A DNA stretch of 64,000 nucleotides from NCBI GenBank assembly GCA_963082875.1, contig OY720101.1:8928001-8992000 (forward strand), written 5' to 3'. This DNA is from Corella eumyota (Eukaryota; Chordata; Ascidiacea; Phlebobranchia; Corellidae). The position numbers were made by a program, and so were the translations under genes. The notes under the pieces are model-generated. The model did no database searches. It was not told the origin of the DNA and saw nothing but the letters and a program-made list of their open reading frames with translations. Shown in pieces: positions 22,125-34,593 of this stretch; the first letter of the stretch is position 1, and each line of letters starts with the position of its first letter.

Positions 22125-25100
22125 TTGAACCGAATGTGTTGTTTTTCAATTAATAATGCTACACGTTAGCTTTAGGCCTACGTTATAAAATTTACCGTGT
22201 TATATATCAACAAAGGTGAAGCTTAATTAAAAAAGTCAAAATTTAACAGATGTTTAGATGTTTTTATATGTGTTCACATCAAAAAAGTGGTTGATAGTTA
22301 AGCTAACTGTATTGCAATGTAAAAATGGGTTCCGTAACTTCTCGGACCTGACTTGTAAAAGTCATAATTGAATACTCGCGTTCCGTTTTTAAACTCTAAT
22401 ACCCATAAAAAAATTCCCAGCGATTTTTTACCTATTTGCTTGTCTATTAAAATCCCGCAATTTCGAAAGGATTGTAAACAATTGGCCTCTTGACTTCGGC
22501 GTCTAGTTTTTTTATAGGTTTAGTGACCACACGATTAACCTTAGTTAACTGAATTTTAAAAATATTTGCTGTATCAATCACTTCCTATTTGGACCAATGC
22601 TATTTAAATCGATTGCGGAAATATTTGTATGGATTTTCTGATCACAAACATCTATTTAAATAAGTATTAAACTGGACCAGTCTCTTATAGGACGGCTGCC
22701 AACTGTCGTGATGATAGATAGACCATTGATTAAATGATTAAGTCAATACAAAAGGCGTTGATTTACTAAATACTATATACACTGTGCCACCGACTTAAAG
22801 GATTAGTTTAAATTAACGCACTACAGTGCTTACTTGCTCTAAGAATAGAAACCAATTTAAGTTAAGTGGCTCTACGTGCTTAAGCATAGAAAGTCTTTAT
22901 AAAAGGTTTTTTTTAAAAATGTCTAAAAATTATGTGTTGATATTTTTTTAATTATTTTTTTTTAAAACAGAGCAAGCAAAAAAGGCTATTTTGTAGTTCG
23001 ATGCAGTGCATGTACAAATAAATTTGCTTTTTTCGAGTTGTGGCCGATATTTAAATAAAATAACAGCTGTCAGTCATTTAGCACAGATTTTAAATCGACT
23101 GTTTACTATTTGATAATATTTGATCGACAGGAATTTTAAATTTTATCAAATCTTATTTTATTGATCTTTAGTTAATTATCACCGCCTGATAAGGATGCAG
23201 ATATAGTAAAAGTGACGTTTTGTATACATGGCATAAAAACTTTGATTGTTTCTTGAAAATAACATTCCATTCTATTAACTGATTGAAATTTATTAAGTTA
23301 AACATAAAAGTGTAACATTTTTTATTTACACATTTCTGGTGGTATGTGTCATTATAAATATTGATTTTTAAATATGATCTCGACTGAAATATTGTCATCG
23401 TCGTTTATATAAAGCTATAAAACGGTATGACATTTACCAAGGCGGCCAATTGCTTTTAATTGTTTCGATTTTTATATGTAATGGAAATTGGCGACAAAAA
23501 TGAAGAAATGTTAAGGCTATATGACTATGTAAAGGTTTATTTTTCTACCTAAAAAGTAGTAGTGCTTATTTAAACAAACCAAGCGATATTTTCATTTAGG
23601 CATATCGGTAAGTCTAAGATTGTTTTTTTTTGTTTATTTTTATGATTGTATTAATTTTTATATACTGACGGATACAGCTTAAGTAAAAACGCGATAGGCA
23701 TTAGCATATCATATTAATCTTAACTTTTACTTTAAAAAGTTTTTTTTGTTTGTTTTGTCGACAACTGTGTTGTTGCTATTTAGTTAGTGTCATTATTACG
23801 AGTTTCGGTAATAACGTTACAGAATAAAATTACGTTTAACCGCTTTTCTACACAAAAATAAGGTCGTTAATCGACCAAAAAATTCCAAAAAATCATGCGG
23901 CTGTTTTTTTCATCTCAATAATACTTCTTTGTAAACATAAATGGTATATAGAAGGCTTCAGTATATTTTATGTTACCAGTTTTCACATTACTCAAATTTA
24001 CGTAATCTAAATACCGTTTGTAATTTATTTTAAAATCTTATTCAAATAGACAACTTGTCATGGCTTTCAACCGCTGGTGGCCCTAATGATGTATAGGCTT
24101 AATTAAAGCAACGCACACGGAGACCGAGACCAGCTGATTAAAACAAATTGAGGCATACATTACAAAAAGGCGTTTCTTCAAACTAACAAAATATAAGGTT
24201 GTGTATCTATAAAGTTAGCTTACATTAAAACAGTGAACAGTTTGTGCATACAATTTTTTCATGTAGAATTGTTAAACAACAATGATGAAGCAGATTTGAA
24301 GCTTTTCAGTTTTTGAAGCTTATCAGTTTTTGCTATATTTAGCTGTTCTTTTATCTAAAAAAAACTTGTAACTATTTAGATAAATTGCAGGTTGTCATAG
24401 CCTATGTTATTTGTTAGAATAGTGGTTTTTGTAATCAGTCGAAGGTGAACTCTCTTGGTAGATAGGGTATGGTACTGGTTGTATTAGATTACTTAAAAAC
24501 CCAAAAAAGTCTAATGAATATTAAATGTTTTTGCAATATCACATATACAGTTCTACTGCAGATAAGTCTATCACTGTTAGCCTAATATTGCAGCGCCTAA
24601 TATTTAGATGAATGCTCAAATTAAACCATATAATATATTTCCAGTTTTTGTTAAATTACAATTTTCGACTTTCAAATTGTCATATAAGTAAAAAAATATA
24701 TAAATTACATGAAGTTGCACACGTTACATCTTGCCTCGTTTTATATGTCAGACGTAAGGAGAAAGTATTTTAGGTAGATCAAAATTTTTCTCTGGAATTG
24801 TTACCCGGCATAATCCTTACAAAAACGTCACAATATGTAAATTTTTGTTTCTTGTTGAAAGGCATTGAAACTTTTCCTAGAAAATTTTAAACCAATAAAA
24901 AAACTAAAGTCACGAAAAAATTGTATAAATTCGCTGTAAAATTACCAAATGATAGTTATTGTCTACTTTAATTACATTTAAATGCAACGTAATTAAATAT
25001 TGTATATACATTTTTTATAAAATATAAACAAAATTGTATAATTATAGGTTGTATATGTTACGGGCTGTTGCTTATTTACAGTAGTATACAACTTCTTCTT

Positions 25101-26126
25101 GTTTTTTTTAAAGAATAGGCGCGAAAAAAATGTAAATTATTGATGGCTAGTTTTTGTTAGCAATGTCCTACGGTAATCTTATTATTATTATATTATTTCA
25201 AAGTTGAATTTTTTGTGAAATAATATTCGTTAAGCTTACCGCAGGCGAGGCATTTGGCTATAAAAGTTCAGTACGGTCAGCATATACAACAATCTAATTA
25301 TTTAAAATTGTATAGCAAGTTGAAAGAAGTTTGGAATAGATAAAAGTTTAGGCTAGCACTTACAGGCTCAAAAAGAATTATTCTGACAATAACATAATGA
25401 ATTTAAATATATGTATTATAGTAAATGTTATAGTTTGTAGCCTGGCACTAATTATTAAATAATATGGTCATGCCATTAGAAAATTAAACATCTCATTTTT
25501 ATTTGAAAAAAAAAGTTTTAGAAGTTAGCCAGAACTTAGTCAACTGTATAAAAGTAAATATTTTTATTTATTAAAGTAATATTTATTTGTTTAAAATTTA
25601 AATATTAAATTATATTATTAATTTAATAAAACAGACTAATTTATTTTAATTAGTTGGGTGACGTAACAATAATAGGTTTTTAATTACATTGTATCAATTT
25701 ATCACAGTATAATATGGGTGCACGCATTAGTTTAAACATTTTTTGACCCGCACGATTAACTGGCATGTTAGGAAACTTCTGTAACATTGTTAATTAATTA
25801 CGATTCGCTATAATTGTTGTTAAATTTTGATTTTTCGTTCGGACGCAAAAAATTAAAAAAAATTATTTATTAACACTTATTTTTTTACTCAACAACCAAG
25901 GCATACAGTTGGTTTGGCCCTATTTTAAAGCTGTTTTTTGGAAGAAAAATTGTTTACAATATTAAAGACAAAACAAATGCCGAATACAGCCTTTGTTTGA
26001 CCAGGATACCAAAATAATATAATTTAATTGTATATTTCATATTGTAAGACAATTATATTCCAAGTTTATTTAAACTTTATATATTTTATTTATTATTGTA
26101 GACTTTAAAAACTAATAGGGCTTGGA

Positions 26127-29100
26127 ATGCGGCAACTAGCAAAAGTCGCGTCACCAGAAAATATGCTCGGGGAATACAGAGATATACATAAGGTTAGTCT
26201 GTGAACAATGACAGTTGTATTAAAAATGCATTACATGTCGGCCACTCTAAAAAACGCTCTAGGGAATGCCAAACAAATGACATTTTAAACATTTGGAAAC
26301 ATCTAAAAATACATTTTAGAAATTTGTACAGGAAGAGTAAATTGGATTACTATTTTTCAGTAATAAATTATTAATAAAATTCGTTGTTGTGGTTAAGGTG
26401 TATATTTATAAATATAATACTTCTGTTTTTTTAGCATCACTATTTATTTTTGTAAAATTTTATTTTTAGAATTCAACGATTGCGGCTGAAGTCGTCGCTT
26501 ACATTGCAGCCGAAGTCGTTATAGCGATTATGTGCATCTTTAGTAATCTGTTGGTTTTAGTCGCTATCTTTCGGTTTAAAAGTTTACAGACCTCAACATA
26601 CTGGCTTATTGCTAGTCTTGCGGTGGCAGATATTGGCGTGGGTCTTATAGGAATACCAAGTGCTATTCTTTTAAGAATTGGTTAGTGGTAAAACTACCTT
26701 GACACTGCATAAAAATAATGATGAATATAAGATAGCACTTTAATTGAATAAATTGCAGTACATTTTAATGGTTTTAAATAAATTGGGTAATGCGGTATAT
26801 AACAGCTATGGCATTAAATTAAAAGCCACCATAAATGGACAAAAATTACTTTTCTAAGCGCCCATACCTAGTTTGACAGTTAATTGTTTAAACATTTTTG
26901 ATGTAAATTCTATACTTAGGCATGGTTATTATAATTTAAATCTATAGCCCAACTATTTAACCAATAGAATACATTTAATTTTTTTTTCTTTAAAGTTATT
27001 ATATCTTTAGGTCTAGTAATAGCTAGTAATGCAACAACAAACAACGGACCAGACCAACACGCGGTCGTGGATAGCGGTCTGTGCTTCGTTATAGTTTCAT
27101 CAGTTTTGTTTCTTACCCAGGTTTCAATTTTTAGTTTGTTGATTATAGCCGTTGACCGGTTCATTGCCATTTACTACGCGCTAAGGTAAATTGCCAATCT
27201 TCGATTTAGTAAATAAGTATTAGTTTACTAAAAAGTGTTTTGTAATTTTTAGTAAATGTTTTGGTTTACTTGACCCTGTTTAACTCTATACATAGTTTAA
27301 AATGGTGTACTGTTTAGAACACTTGCTACACCACCATGAGGTCGTGGGTTTAATCCCCACTGCCCCTATGCTGTAGCGTCTTTGAGTAAGACGCTATAAA
27401 CGGTATAAACTCCTGCTGAGCCAGCACTTATTCAGCAGCATAATTACTAGGCAATTATAATCTCTATAATATACCAAACTGCTAAAATGCAACTCAAGAC
27501 TGGCTCGGAGTAACTGATTTTACGCGCATTCGACCTTCACATCGAGGATAAAAATATACAAAAAAAAACCTTACATTAATTTTGATGCAAAATTTAGAAC
27601 AAAGCTTATAAAAGTTTTACTTATCACTTGTAACTGTTGGAAAACTAGGAACAGTTAATTGTGGGAATAATTTAATTTATTTTCTTGAAATTAGATACCG
27701 GTCAATAGTTAATTCGTTCCGTGTAAAAATAGGAATCACGTTGGCTTGGTGCTTTGGTGCAATTATAGGATTTGCTCCACAACTAGGATGGATGCATGAC
27801 ACACCAACATATCACAATACAAGGTTAGATTGATAAATTGTATGTTAATTACGTTATTAAAATTAATTTGAAAAGGCAACTAGATCATGAATTAGGGCAT
27901 TACTAATTAAATAAGAACAAATTTTTGTTAACAGATATTCTTTTATATTTTCTTTACAATTATTTACATTTCCATTTTTTTAATTTTTGTAACTTTTCAC
28001 CTGATTTAATATAATTTGTTTCATTTGTTTTAATATCTAAATATTTTTATTTTTTTAGCGGCGCTGTTGTTAAACATTGCTACTTCACCGAAATTATAAG
28101 CATGCAGTACATGGTGTACTTCAACTTCTTTGTGTGCGTTCTACTACCTTTGACGATTATGCTTATCCTTTACGCATTAATATTTCGCGTAAGTATTTTT
28201 TTATTTACTCGGTTCTGTTTTATATTATTTCTAAAATAAACCAATTTGGTTTCTTTGTCTTAAATTAAAAACTTGCTGCTTTATCTTATCAATATCTGCA
28301 TTTCTAACTAGTCGTGTAGCCTACCATACTATTTTTTCATACTATATTTTAACTCATGTTAATACAATACTAGGTCTTTTTATTTTACTATGTTTATATC
28401 ACAGTCCGCAAAGCAACAACTGAAGAAGATTTATGCTGTTATACCTCGATCCAGTAAGTTTGGTTCAAAAAATTCTTCTTCTACTTCCCTTGCGTCGGGA
28501 ATAATATCATTTTCCGTTAAATTAAAAAATTTAACAACAAGCAATCGAACGGTTTGTGATTCACAATATTCGATCACACACGGGCAGGATGCTGACAGTA
28601 TTACGTTTAGTGCCTCAAAAAATACCTTTACAAAGTGTGCCACGGTTCCGTTAATGGGCAACAATAAAAAAACTGGCACATTTAAAGATGGGTATATATG
28701 CCAAAACTGTTTACAAAAGCGAAGCATACAACCAATTTCAAAATCTGTTGAGGATTTAGTCAAAGAAACTAAACAAAACGACAATATGCGACGCAGTTCT
28801 TCATTGGTAAGTTAGTCTATCCTTTTTTTTAAATAACTGCTATTTAAATATATTTTCATATTCTGTACGTTTCCTAGTCTATTTTGTGACTTTTTTGTAT
28901 ATTTTTTTAACCTGATGTGGGAAGGTCGAATGCGCGACCTTAACACAGGGTAACAACTGTTACCCTGATCTAGTCTCAAGTTGCTTTAGCAGTTTAAGAT
29001 AATATATAGATTATAATTGCCCGGTAATTATGCTGCTAATTAAATGCTAGCTGGGCAGGAGTTTATAGCGTTCATATCGCCTCGCCTGAGAGCTCTACAG

Positions 29101-29795
29101 CACGAGGCAGTGAGGATTGAACCCACGACCTAGTAGTGTAGCAAGTTTTCTTACCGTTACACCACGCAGCCGGTCGAGTTTGGGTATGTAAAAATAGGTA
29201 TGTTAAAATATATATTTATGCTATGTTCATATTTTATTTGTAGAATTTTGATTGTCGCATGACTATTTCTCCTACAACGGATACTTCACTGTGTCAAGAT
29301 ACTTCTTCTAAAACGAAGTGCTCTATTTGTAAAACAAGTTTGACGCGCTTTCATCCGAGTTTTAAACGTTTCTTAGGTAGCTTTTTTTATACCAGCACAC
29401 GTGATTCAACTGTGTCAAACTGTCTTTTCGTAAACAAACTTAACTCCGACAAAAAACAGCTTCTTAGACGAAAGAGCAAGTTGCTTCGAAAAGAATTTAA
29501 GGCAGCTCGTAGTCTGTTTACTGTTATTATTGTTTTTGCTTTATGTTGGCTACCTCTTCACATATATAACACAGTTTGTTTACTTTATCCAAACTGTCAA
29601 TATCGTGCTTGGTTGACCGACTGTACAATACTTTTAACTCATTTAAATTCAACTTTAAACCCAATTATTTACTCTTATCAACTAGGTGAAGTTAAGTTGG
29701 CCTTTCAAAAAATTCTGAAACCTTTTTGGAAACGTATAAAGCTTTTATTTTGTTGTGGAAAAGATAATAACCATCTTGATAAAAGTGTATCTTAA
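26127..29795 (+). CDS. Adenosine-receptor-like G-protein-coupled receptor with a very long third intracellular loop
   Basis: Class A GPCR of the plasma membrane. Exons: 26127-26192, 26470-26680, 27011-27185, 27695-27823, 28059-28188, 28405-28806, 29244-29795; all in phase, 554 residues. TM2 has LAVADIGVG. TM3 ends in DRFIAI in place of DRY. ECL2 has HCYFTEIISMQYMVYFNFF against CLFEDVVPMNYMVYFNFF in human A2A. TM6 has FALCWLPLHIYN and TM7 has THLNSTLNPIIY (NPxxY). Ligand-contact positions of A2A are largely kept: Phe168, Met174, Met177, Asn253, His250 and His278 equivalents; Glu169 is Thr here. Vertebrate adenosine receptors have about 320-410 residues; the excess here is an ICL3 of about 230 residues encoded by exons 6 and 7, rich in Ser/Thr and Lys/Arg. 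Adenosine as ligand is an inference from these residues. Confidence 0.88.
27301..27569 (+). mobile_element. Main-family tRNA-derived SINE in GPCR intron 3
   Basis: Near full-length: ATGGTGTACTG (drifted A box), CTTGCTACACCACCATGAGG, GGGTTTAATCC (B box), GTAGCG, GCTGAGCCAGCACTTATTCA, CGGAGTAACTGA, CACATCGAGGATAAAAATAT and a terminal A-run. Confidence 0.85.
28891..29174 (-). mobile_element. Main-family tRNA-derived SINE in GPCR intron 6
   Basis: Reverse orientation. It begins with a T-run and CTGATGTGGGAAGGTCGAAT, and includes GAGTTTATAGCG-type blocks and the B box as GGATTGAACCC. It ends at the tRNA-like 5' end read as CACGCAGCCGGTC. It splits the two exons that encode the long ICL3. Confidence 0.85.
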
Positions 29796-29829
29796 CATTA
29801 TGATTTCAAGTGTTTTTTATATTTATTTT

Positions 29830-30035
29830 ATTTATGTGTGTGAAGGCCGACTATATACAGCTTTAAGGTAGAGTAACGAAATATTATTGCTCAATAGATA
29901 ATTTGTTTATTAATTTTGGGGTCAACGGGAGGTTATACAATTAAGGGTGCTACAACATTTTAAAAGCCCGAGTCGAACAGAAGCCCATGTAGTTAAGTTA
30001 AGTGTTTTATCTACCGCATCATGCTGCAGGTGTTG
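29830..30035 (-). mobile_element. Diverged SINE remnant downstream of the GPCR
   Basis: GTGTGAAGGCCGACTATATA and GGTAGAGTAAC resemble the main family's tail in reverse. GAGTCGAACAGAAGCCC followed by TATCTACCGCATCATGCTGC resembles a reversed B-box/A-box head. Too diverged for firm family placement. Confidence 0.5.
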
Positions 30036-30444
30036 TTTTCAATACGTTTTATAATATTTTACCTCGTTTTTAATTGATTGGCGTAACTACCTTCAAGTGT
30101 ATTGAGTTCAGTTGGCAGGAAAAATATTAAGCAAAAACCAAAGTTAAGGAAAATTGGTTGTATTAATTTGTGTTATATTTGGAAACACTAATATATTGAA
30201 CCGAAACGAAACGATCAATAACGTGTGGCGTGATTGTTGAATGACGTAAAGCGGAGATAAGTGGTTACGTTTACGGACGTGCGGTGCGTTAGACAGTTTA
30301 GAGTAGGACGAATTCAAAATCAGAGCGTAGTTTTACTTTGTTCAAGGCAGTATTCATTAAATTTTCACTCTCATTTAAAAACAATTGATAGCAATTGTTT
30401 TGTAAATTGGTTGTAGTGTTTAAAATTCGCCAAGTTATTGCGAA
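30036..30444. promoter_or_regulatory. Probable promoter region of the DPH3/MRM1 unit
   Basis: Upstream of DPH3, base composition rises (30210-30310), with TGACGTAA (a CRE/ATF-type motif) near 30242 and several CG dinucleotides. No TATA box is evident. This is placement by context only. Confidence 0.35.
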
Positions 30445-30696
30445 ATGACCGACGTATATCACGACGAAGTAGAAATCGAAGATTTTGAATTCGACGAAGA
30501 CTCCGAGACGTACTACTACCCCTGTCCGTGTGGCGACAAATTTGAGATCACACTGGAGGAGCTACAAGGAGGAGAGGACGTAGCCACTTGCCCGAGCTGC
30601 TCGCTTCTTGTTAAAGTCATTTACGATCCAGACGACTTTTTAACAGAGGAATACAAAATCAGGGCACGAAATGAAATCCTTAAACAAACTGCATAA
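30445..30696 (+). CDS. DPH3: DPH3, CSL-type zinc protein of diphthamide synthesis
   Basis: 83 residues in a single exon, the usual length. DPH3 (yeast Kti11) is the small electron-carrier partner of DPH1/DPH2 in the first step of diphthamide formation on elongation factor 2, and also serves Elongator-dependent tRNA modification in the cytosol. The CSL domain is complete: [13 protein letters not shown] gives the CxC pair and [13 protein letters not shown] the CxxC pair, four metal-binding cysteines. The acidic N-terminus ([14 protein letters not shown]) is typical. Its last 26 bases overlap the first possible start of the next gene (30671) in another frame. No poly(A) signal lies between the two, suggesting one primary transcript or an operon. 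Confidence 0.95.
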   Translation: MTDVYHDEVEIEDFEFDEDSETYYYPCPCGDKFEITLEELQGGEDVATCPSCSLLVKVIYDPDDFLTEEYKIRARNEILKQTA

Positions 30697-31708
30697 CTTG
30701 GTCTTTAAATCTCTATACTGTAAAACTTATAATTTACAAAGTGGTATGTTTTACCATAGGTTACTTAAAAGCTGTAAAGTCCCACAGACTACATTTAAAA
30801 GTTTAAGTTTTTTTTCATCGTCTAATCATTCTTTCAAAAAAAAGAATTTCAAAACAAACAAATATTCAAAAATAGACAAATGGAAAAATTTACCGGACTC
30901 TGAGTATTTGTATGGACGATTAGTGTGCGAAATTGTTATGAAAATGTCGCGTCGATCTATTTTAAAAGTTCTCGTTAATTCTAAATGGGAGTTAGTAGAA
31001 CCTGACAACGACCACATAAATTTTATTTTGGACGATGCACAAATTAGAGGCATCCCAATTGAATATGTCCCAATCTCAAGATTAAATTTAATATCTCAAC
31101 AGCGCCCCCATCAGGGTGTTTGCGTGGAAGTCGGGCAATTACCACTTCAAAAGATATCGACAGACGAAATTAAGGAAACTTTCAAAACATTTGAACTCAT
31201 AGGAAAGCTGCCATTATGGGTGTTACTTTATGACATCACAGACCCCATGAATGTCGGAAATATTATTCGATCATGTCATTTTCTAGGGGTAGACAAGATA
31301 GTTTTAACTTCTCAATGTGCGCCCATATCTTCAACGGCAAGTAAGGCAAGTAGTGGCGCGGCAGAAATTACACCACTCAATTCAGTTACTAATTGTGATG
31401 ATTTTATTGAACAGTTAAAAAGTTTTGGTTGGGATATAATTGGAACAGATTCGGATGAACAAATAATGACAGATAAAATACCTCCGGTTCAAAACCTTAT
31501 TTCGATAAACCTAATTAAACCTACTGTTTTGATTTTTGGAAGTGAGGGATTCGGGATTTCAAATTCCATAAAGGAAAAATGTACAAAACTGGTAACCATT
31601 CAACCTGGAAAAAATTCTGATGATCATTTGTTTGTTGATTGTTTAAATGTTGGGTCTGCAGCTGCCGTTATTGTCCATCATTTTTTAAACAGTCAAAAAA
31701 ACAAGTAG
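30671..31708 (+). CDS. MRM1: MRM1-like SpoU-family 2'-O-ribose methyltransferase, probably mitochondrial
   Basis: 345 residues from the first ATG, single exon. MRM1 (TRMH/SpoU class) methylates a guanosine ribose of mitochondrial large-subunit rRNA. An N-terminal basic, Ser-rich stretch suits a mitochondrial presequence. A substrate-binding domain begins near residue 79 (YLYGRLV). The knotted SPOUT domain has motif 1 [12 protein letters not shown] (about 188-199), motif 2 FGSEGFGIS (about 289) and motif 3 with [15 protein letters not shown] (about 322). The first ATG lies inside DPH3; a second in-frame ATG at 30746 ([10 protein letters not shown]) lies outside it, also gives a plausible presequence, and may be the true start. 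A weak acceptor-like ACAAAG at about 30737-30742 could be a trans-splice site. Poly(A) signal at 31953. Confidence 0.88.
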   Translation: MKSLNKLHNLVFKSLYCKTYNLQSGMFYHRLLKSCKVPQTTFKSLSFFSSSNHSFKKKNFKTNKYSKIDKWKNLPDSEYLYGRLVCEIVMKMSRRSILKVLVNSKWELVEPDNDHINFILDDAQIRGIPIEYVPISRLNLISQQRPHQGVCVEVGQLPLQKISTDEIKETFKTFELIGKLPLWVLLYDITDPMNVGNIIRSCHFLGVDKIVLTSQCAPISSTASKASSGAAEITPLNSVTNCDDFIEQLKSFGWDIIGTDSDEQIMTDKIPPVQNLISINLIKPTVLIFGSEGFGISNSIKEKCTKLVTIQPGKNSDDHLFVDCLNVGSAAAVIVHHFLNSQKNK

Positions 31709-32094
31709 TTTAATTTGATTTTTGTTAAATCTAAGGCACATTTGTTTAATCATCATATATTTGCATTATTCTTAGAAAAAAGACAGTGGGCTTGTTTATG
31801 CTTTTTTGTTTTTATATTTTTAGCACGTCCAATACACACAACAATAAGTTTGTCTACCTAGAACTCTTATATTTTAGTGTATTTTGTATACTAATCTTTA
31901 AGTACAACATTTAGAGTGGTGCATTTTAGTTTAAATCATAAATATTTTTACTAATAAATTCTGTAGTTATATTGCTGTATTTTATAAGGTTTACAAATTT
32001 TTATTTCAGTAATTTTCCACACTTTTTATCATTTCAGGTGCTAGAGATTAAAACTTAAAGGTGCTTAATTGTTTAAGTAAATAAATTAAACAAA
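31709..32094. other. MRM1 3' flank and ceramide synthase 5' region
   Basis: It contains AATAAA at 31953-31958 and a strong acceptor-like TTTTTATCATTTCAG ending at 32038, 56 bases before the next ATG. The acceptor could close a 5' UTR intron or receive a spliced leader if the organism trans-splices. No gene seen. Confidence 0.55.
31953..31958 (+). terminator. Poly(A) signal AATAAA shared by DPH3/MRM1
   Basis: First canonical hexamer after the MRM1 stop (31706-31708), about 245 bases downstream. Confidence 0.55.
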
Positions 32095-34593
32095 ATGCAG
32101 TCACAAATAAATTATAATTTTTCGTCACCGACTTATAAGCTGTTTGTTAACGACGTCTACTCGACTTTCGTTTCAACATGGAAGGAGTTAAACAGCGAGG
32201 ATAAAACTTTCGGAGGAGTGATATCTTCAATACAGGAATATTCTGTTTTAACAAGGAGGGATGTGACTAACACAGTTTTCCTTGCCGTACTGTGGACCTT
32301 CTTAAGATATGCTGTGTCTTCTTACATTTTCCGGGTAAGTTTTCCAATATTTTGCAAAGTAATAATTTTTTGCTTTGAATTGAATTTGGTAGACAATCCA
32401 AAAGTTTAAATGATTTTTTTGACAATAACATTTTTTTGTTTCTATGATTTAATGACAATAATACTAATGTAATCAATATATACCTTCCATATATTTAAAT
32501 AAGGTAAATATCAAATTAGTAGGGGTATGTTATTTATTAAAAGTAACACAACTACCTTCAAGTGACAATTACATACCCTTTATTAAATTGATATCTTGCT
32601 TATTTAACAATATTAGCTAAAAAATAGTTTGGCATTATCAAAACTTAAATTTTTCTTTCAGCCAATAATTGGCATTTCCGGTTTGCACGAAAAGGAAGCA
32701 AGTAAGGCACCAGAAAGTGCGTGGAAGTTGTTGTTTTACTCATGTACTTGGTCATACTCTATTTACCTTCTGTTCTTCACCAAACACAACTACTTCTTTG
32801 ATGCTCCTTCAACTTTTTATGGTAAGCTTACATAGTATAAACACGTATAACCAGATGTTGTGTGTAAGTCTCTACAAAAAATGTCAAATCTTTGTTTTAA
32901 ACTGTATTATTTTGATTTAGTTTTTAATGAAATATGTATATACTTGATATTTACTGTTTTACATGGTTTTAACTTTCATTTGAAGTTTTGATGTAAATAA
33001 ATCTTTTTTTTAATTTGTAAGGCTGGAAAGCAACAGGGCCGGTAGATATGGACATTTACATTTGTTACATGGTCCAATTAAGCTTCTACGTTCACTCTGT
33101 ATATGGCACTTTGTTTATTGATGTCTGGAGAAAGGACTCGATAGTAATGTTACTGCATCATTGCATTACTTTACTATTAATTGGGTTCTCTTATACATTT
33201 AGGTAAAAAGGAATTTTTATTAAATATTCATTCAGTAATATTAAAATTATCAACTGCTGAATTTGGTATTAAGATGTATATAATTCCTTTTTTTTATTAT
33301 TTCGAAGGTAAAATTAAATGGGCTGTCAGTTTAATTTATTTTAAATAGATATTTAAAAAAAAAATATGCAATTGAGATTGTAGTAACGTTTGTTAGCCTT
33401 TCAATTATGTAGTGTTTAATTACTACTCATGAATAATACATTATTAGTTGTTTGAAGAATTACTCACATACTGTTAACTAGAATTCTATTCTATTTTTTA
33501 TGACTTGAATTATTATCATAATTAACTTATTTATTCAATGACCAGATATACAAAAGTAGGAGTATTAGTTTTGTTTTTGCATGATATCACTGATATCTTA
33601 CTAGAAGCAACAAAATTGGCCGTTTATTATAAAACCAAAGGTGGCTGGTGGTTTACTATTTGTGACACCATTTCAACCATTGGATTTGTGTTATTTGGTG
33701 TTGCATGGTAAGTTGTAATAAAAAAGGTTTTAGTAAGATTTCAGACTTTTGATATTTTTTGTACTATCTTTTCTAATGTTAAATTTACTGTATATACATA
33801 TAAAATATAGGCTATGTATGTATATAATTAAAATATTAAATCCTGTTATTAAAAAATAATAAATAAATTTAAAACCATTTTTTTTGTTCGCCTATTATAA
33901 AATTATTATTTTTTTTACAATTACAAAATTTTGTGAAAATTTTTTAGGTATACATTTCGCCTTTACTGGTTTCCGTTAAAGGCCATTTACGCTGCTGCTC
34001 ATGTCAGTAGAACTGTGAACGCTCATATACCATTTTACCACTTTTTTAACAGCCTTTTACTACTACTACTGGTGCTTAACATTTATTGGTTTAAGGTAAG
34101 ATGTTAAAAGCCTCTTAAGTAAAACATATTATTATAATACAATCACAATATTTACTACACATGTATTATTAAACAAGGGTGGGAATAGTGTACAATTTAT
34201 CACACTTAAGGATTTAGAAATATAAATTATTCAATACCCACACCTTAACAATTTTTAGCTGTTTTGTGATGTCCTTATATTTTGAACTTTGGTTTATATA
34301 CATTCTTTATATAGTTTTTTTTACAAAAAATATGAAATAAATTTTTTTCTTTACGATAAAACTTAGACTTTTAAAAAATAAAAAATCCATTTTATTCAAA
34401 ATCTAACAATATTAGGTGGTTTAAATAACACAAAATTTTAGTTAAAGTTAATTTTTGTTGACTGTGTTTAATAATTTTCAAATCCTTTTTTTAGTTTATT
34501 GTTGTTATGGGATGGAAAGTGGTGACTGGACAAATCAAAGAAGTTGATGACTCGAGAGAATATGACGCAAAATCACAAACTAAAAAACAGTAA
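32095..34593 (+). CDS. CERS1: Ceramide synthase, CERS1 type (TLC domain, no homeobox)
   Basis: Endoplasmic-reticulum enzyme that N-acylates sphinganine or sphingosine with acyl-CoA. Exons: 32095-32334, 32662-32821, 33022-33202, 33546-33707, 33948-34095, 34495-34593; in phase, 329 residues. The TLC/Lag1 core is clear: YVHSVYGTLFIDVWRKD, MLLHHCITL with the catalytic-type His pair, then FLHDITDILLEATKL (the HDxxDxxxE pattern). Several hydrophobic helices follow, ending in a charged tail (KSQTKKQ). The homeobox-like domain between helices 1 and 2 of CERS2-6 is absent, as in CERS1. The tail may have two versions: reading on stops at once at 34591, but CAGTAAGT there is also a good donor, and splicing to 35584 would add only one residue before another stop. 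Length is close to vertebrate CERS1 (about 350). Confidence 0.9.

Larger units (their letters stand above)
20054..26126. other. Gene-poor interval with a SINE cluster
   Basis: About 6 kb without a recognisable exon. It holds the triple SINE array at 21547-22124. The rest is AT-rich, with short chance reading frames lacking motifs. It probably contains the 3' flank of the JAM-like gene and the upstream regulatory region of the adenosine-type receptor, including an acceptor-like TTATTATTGTAG at 26090-26101 that could end a 5' UTR intron or be a trans-splice site. Confidence 0.6.

Noticed and set aside
28431-28784. 117-codon minus-strand frame
   Set aside because: Antisense shadow of the GPCR loop exon, whose plus-strand frame continues in phase into exons with TM6 and TM7.
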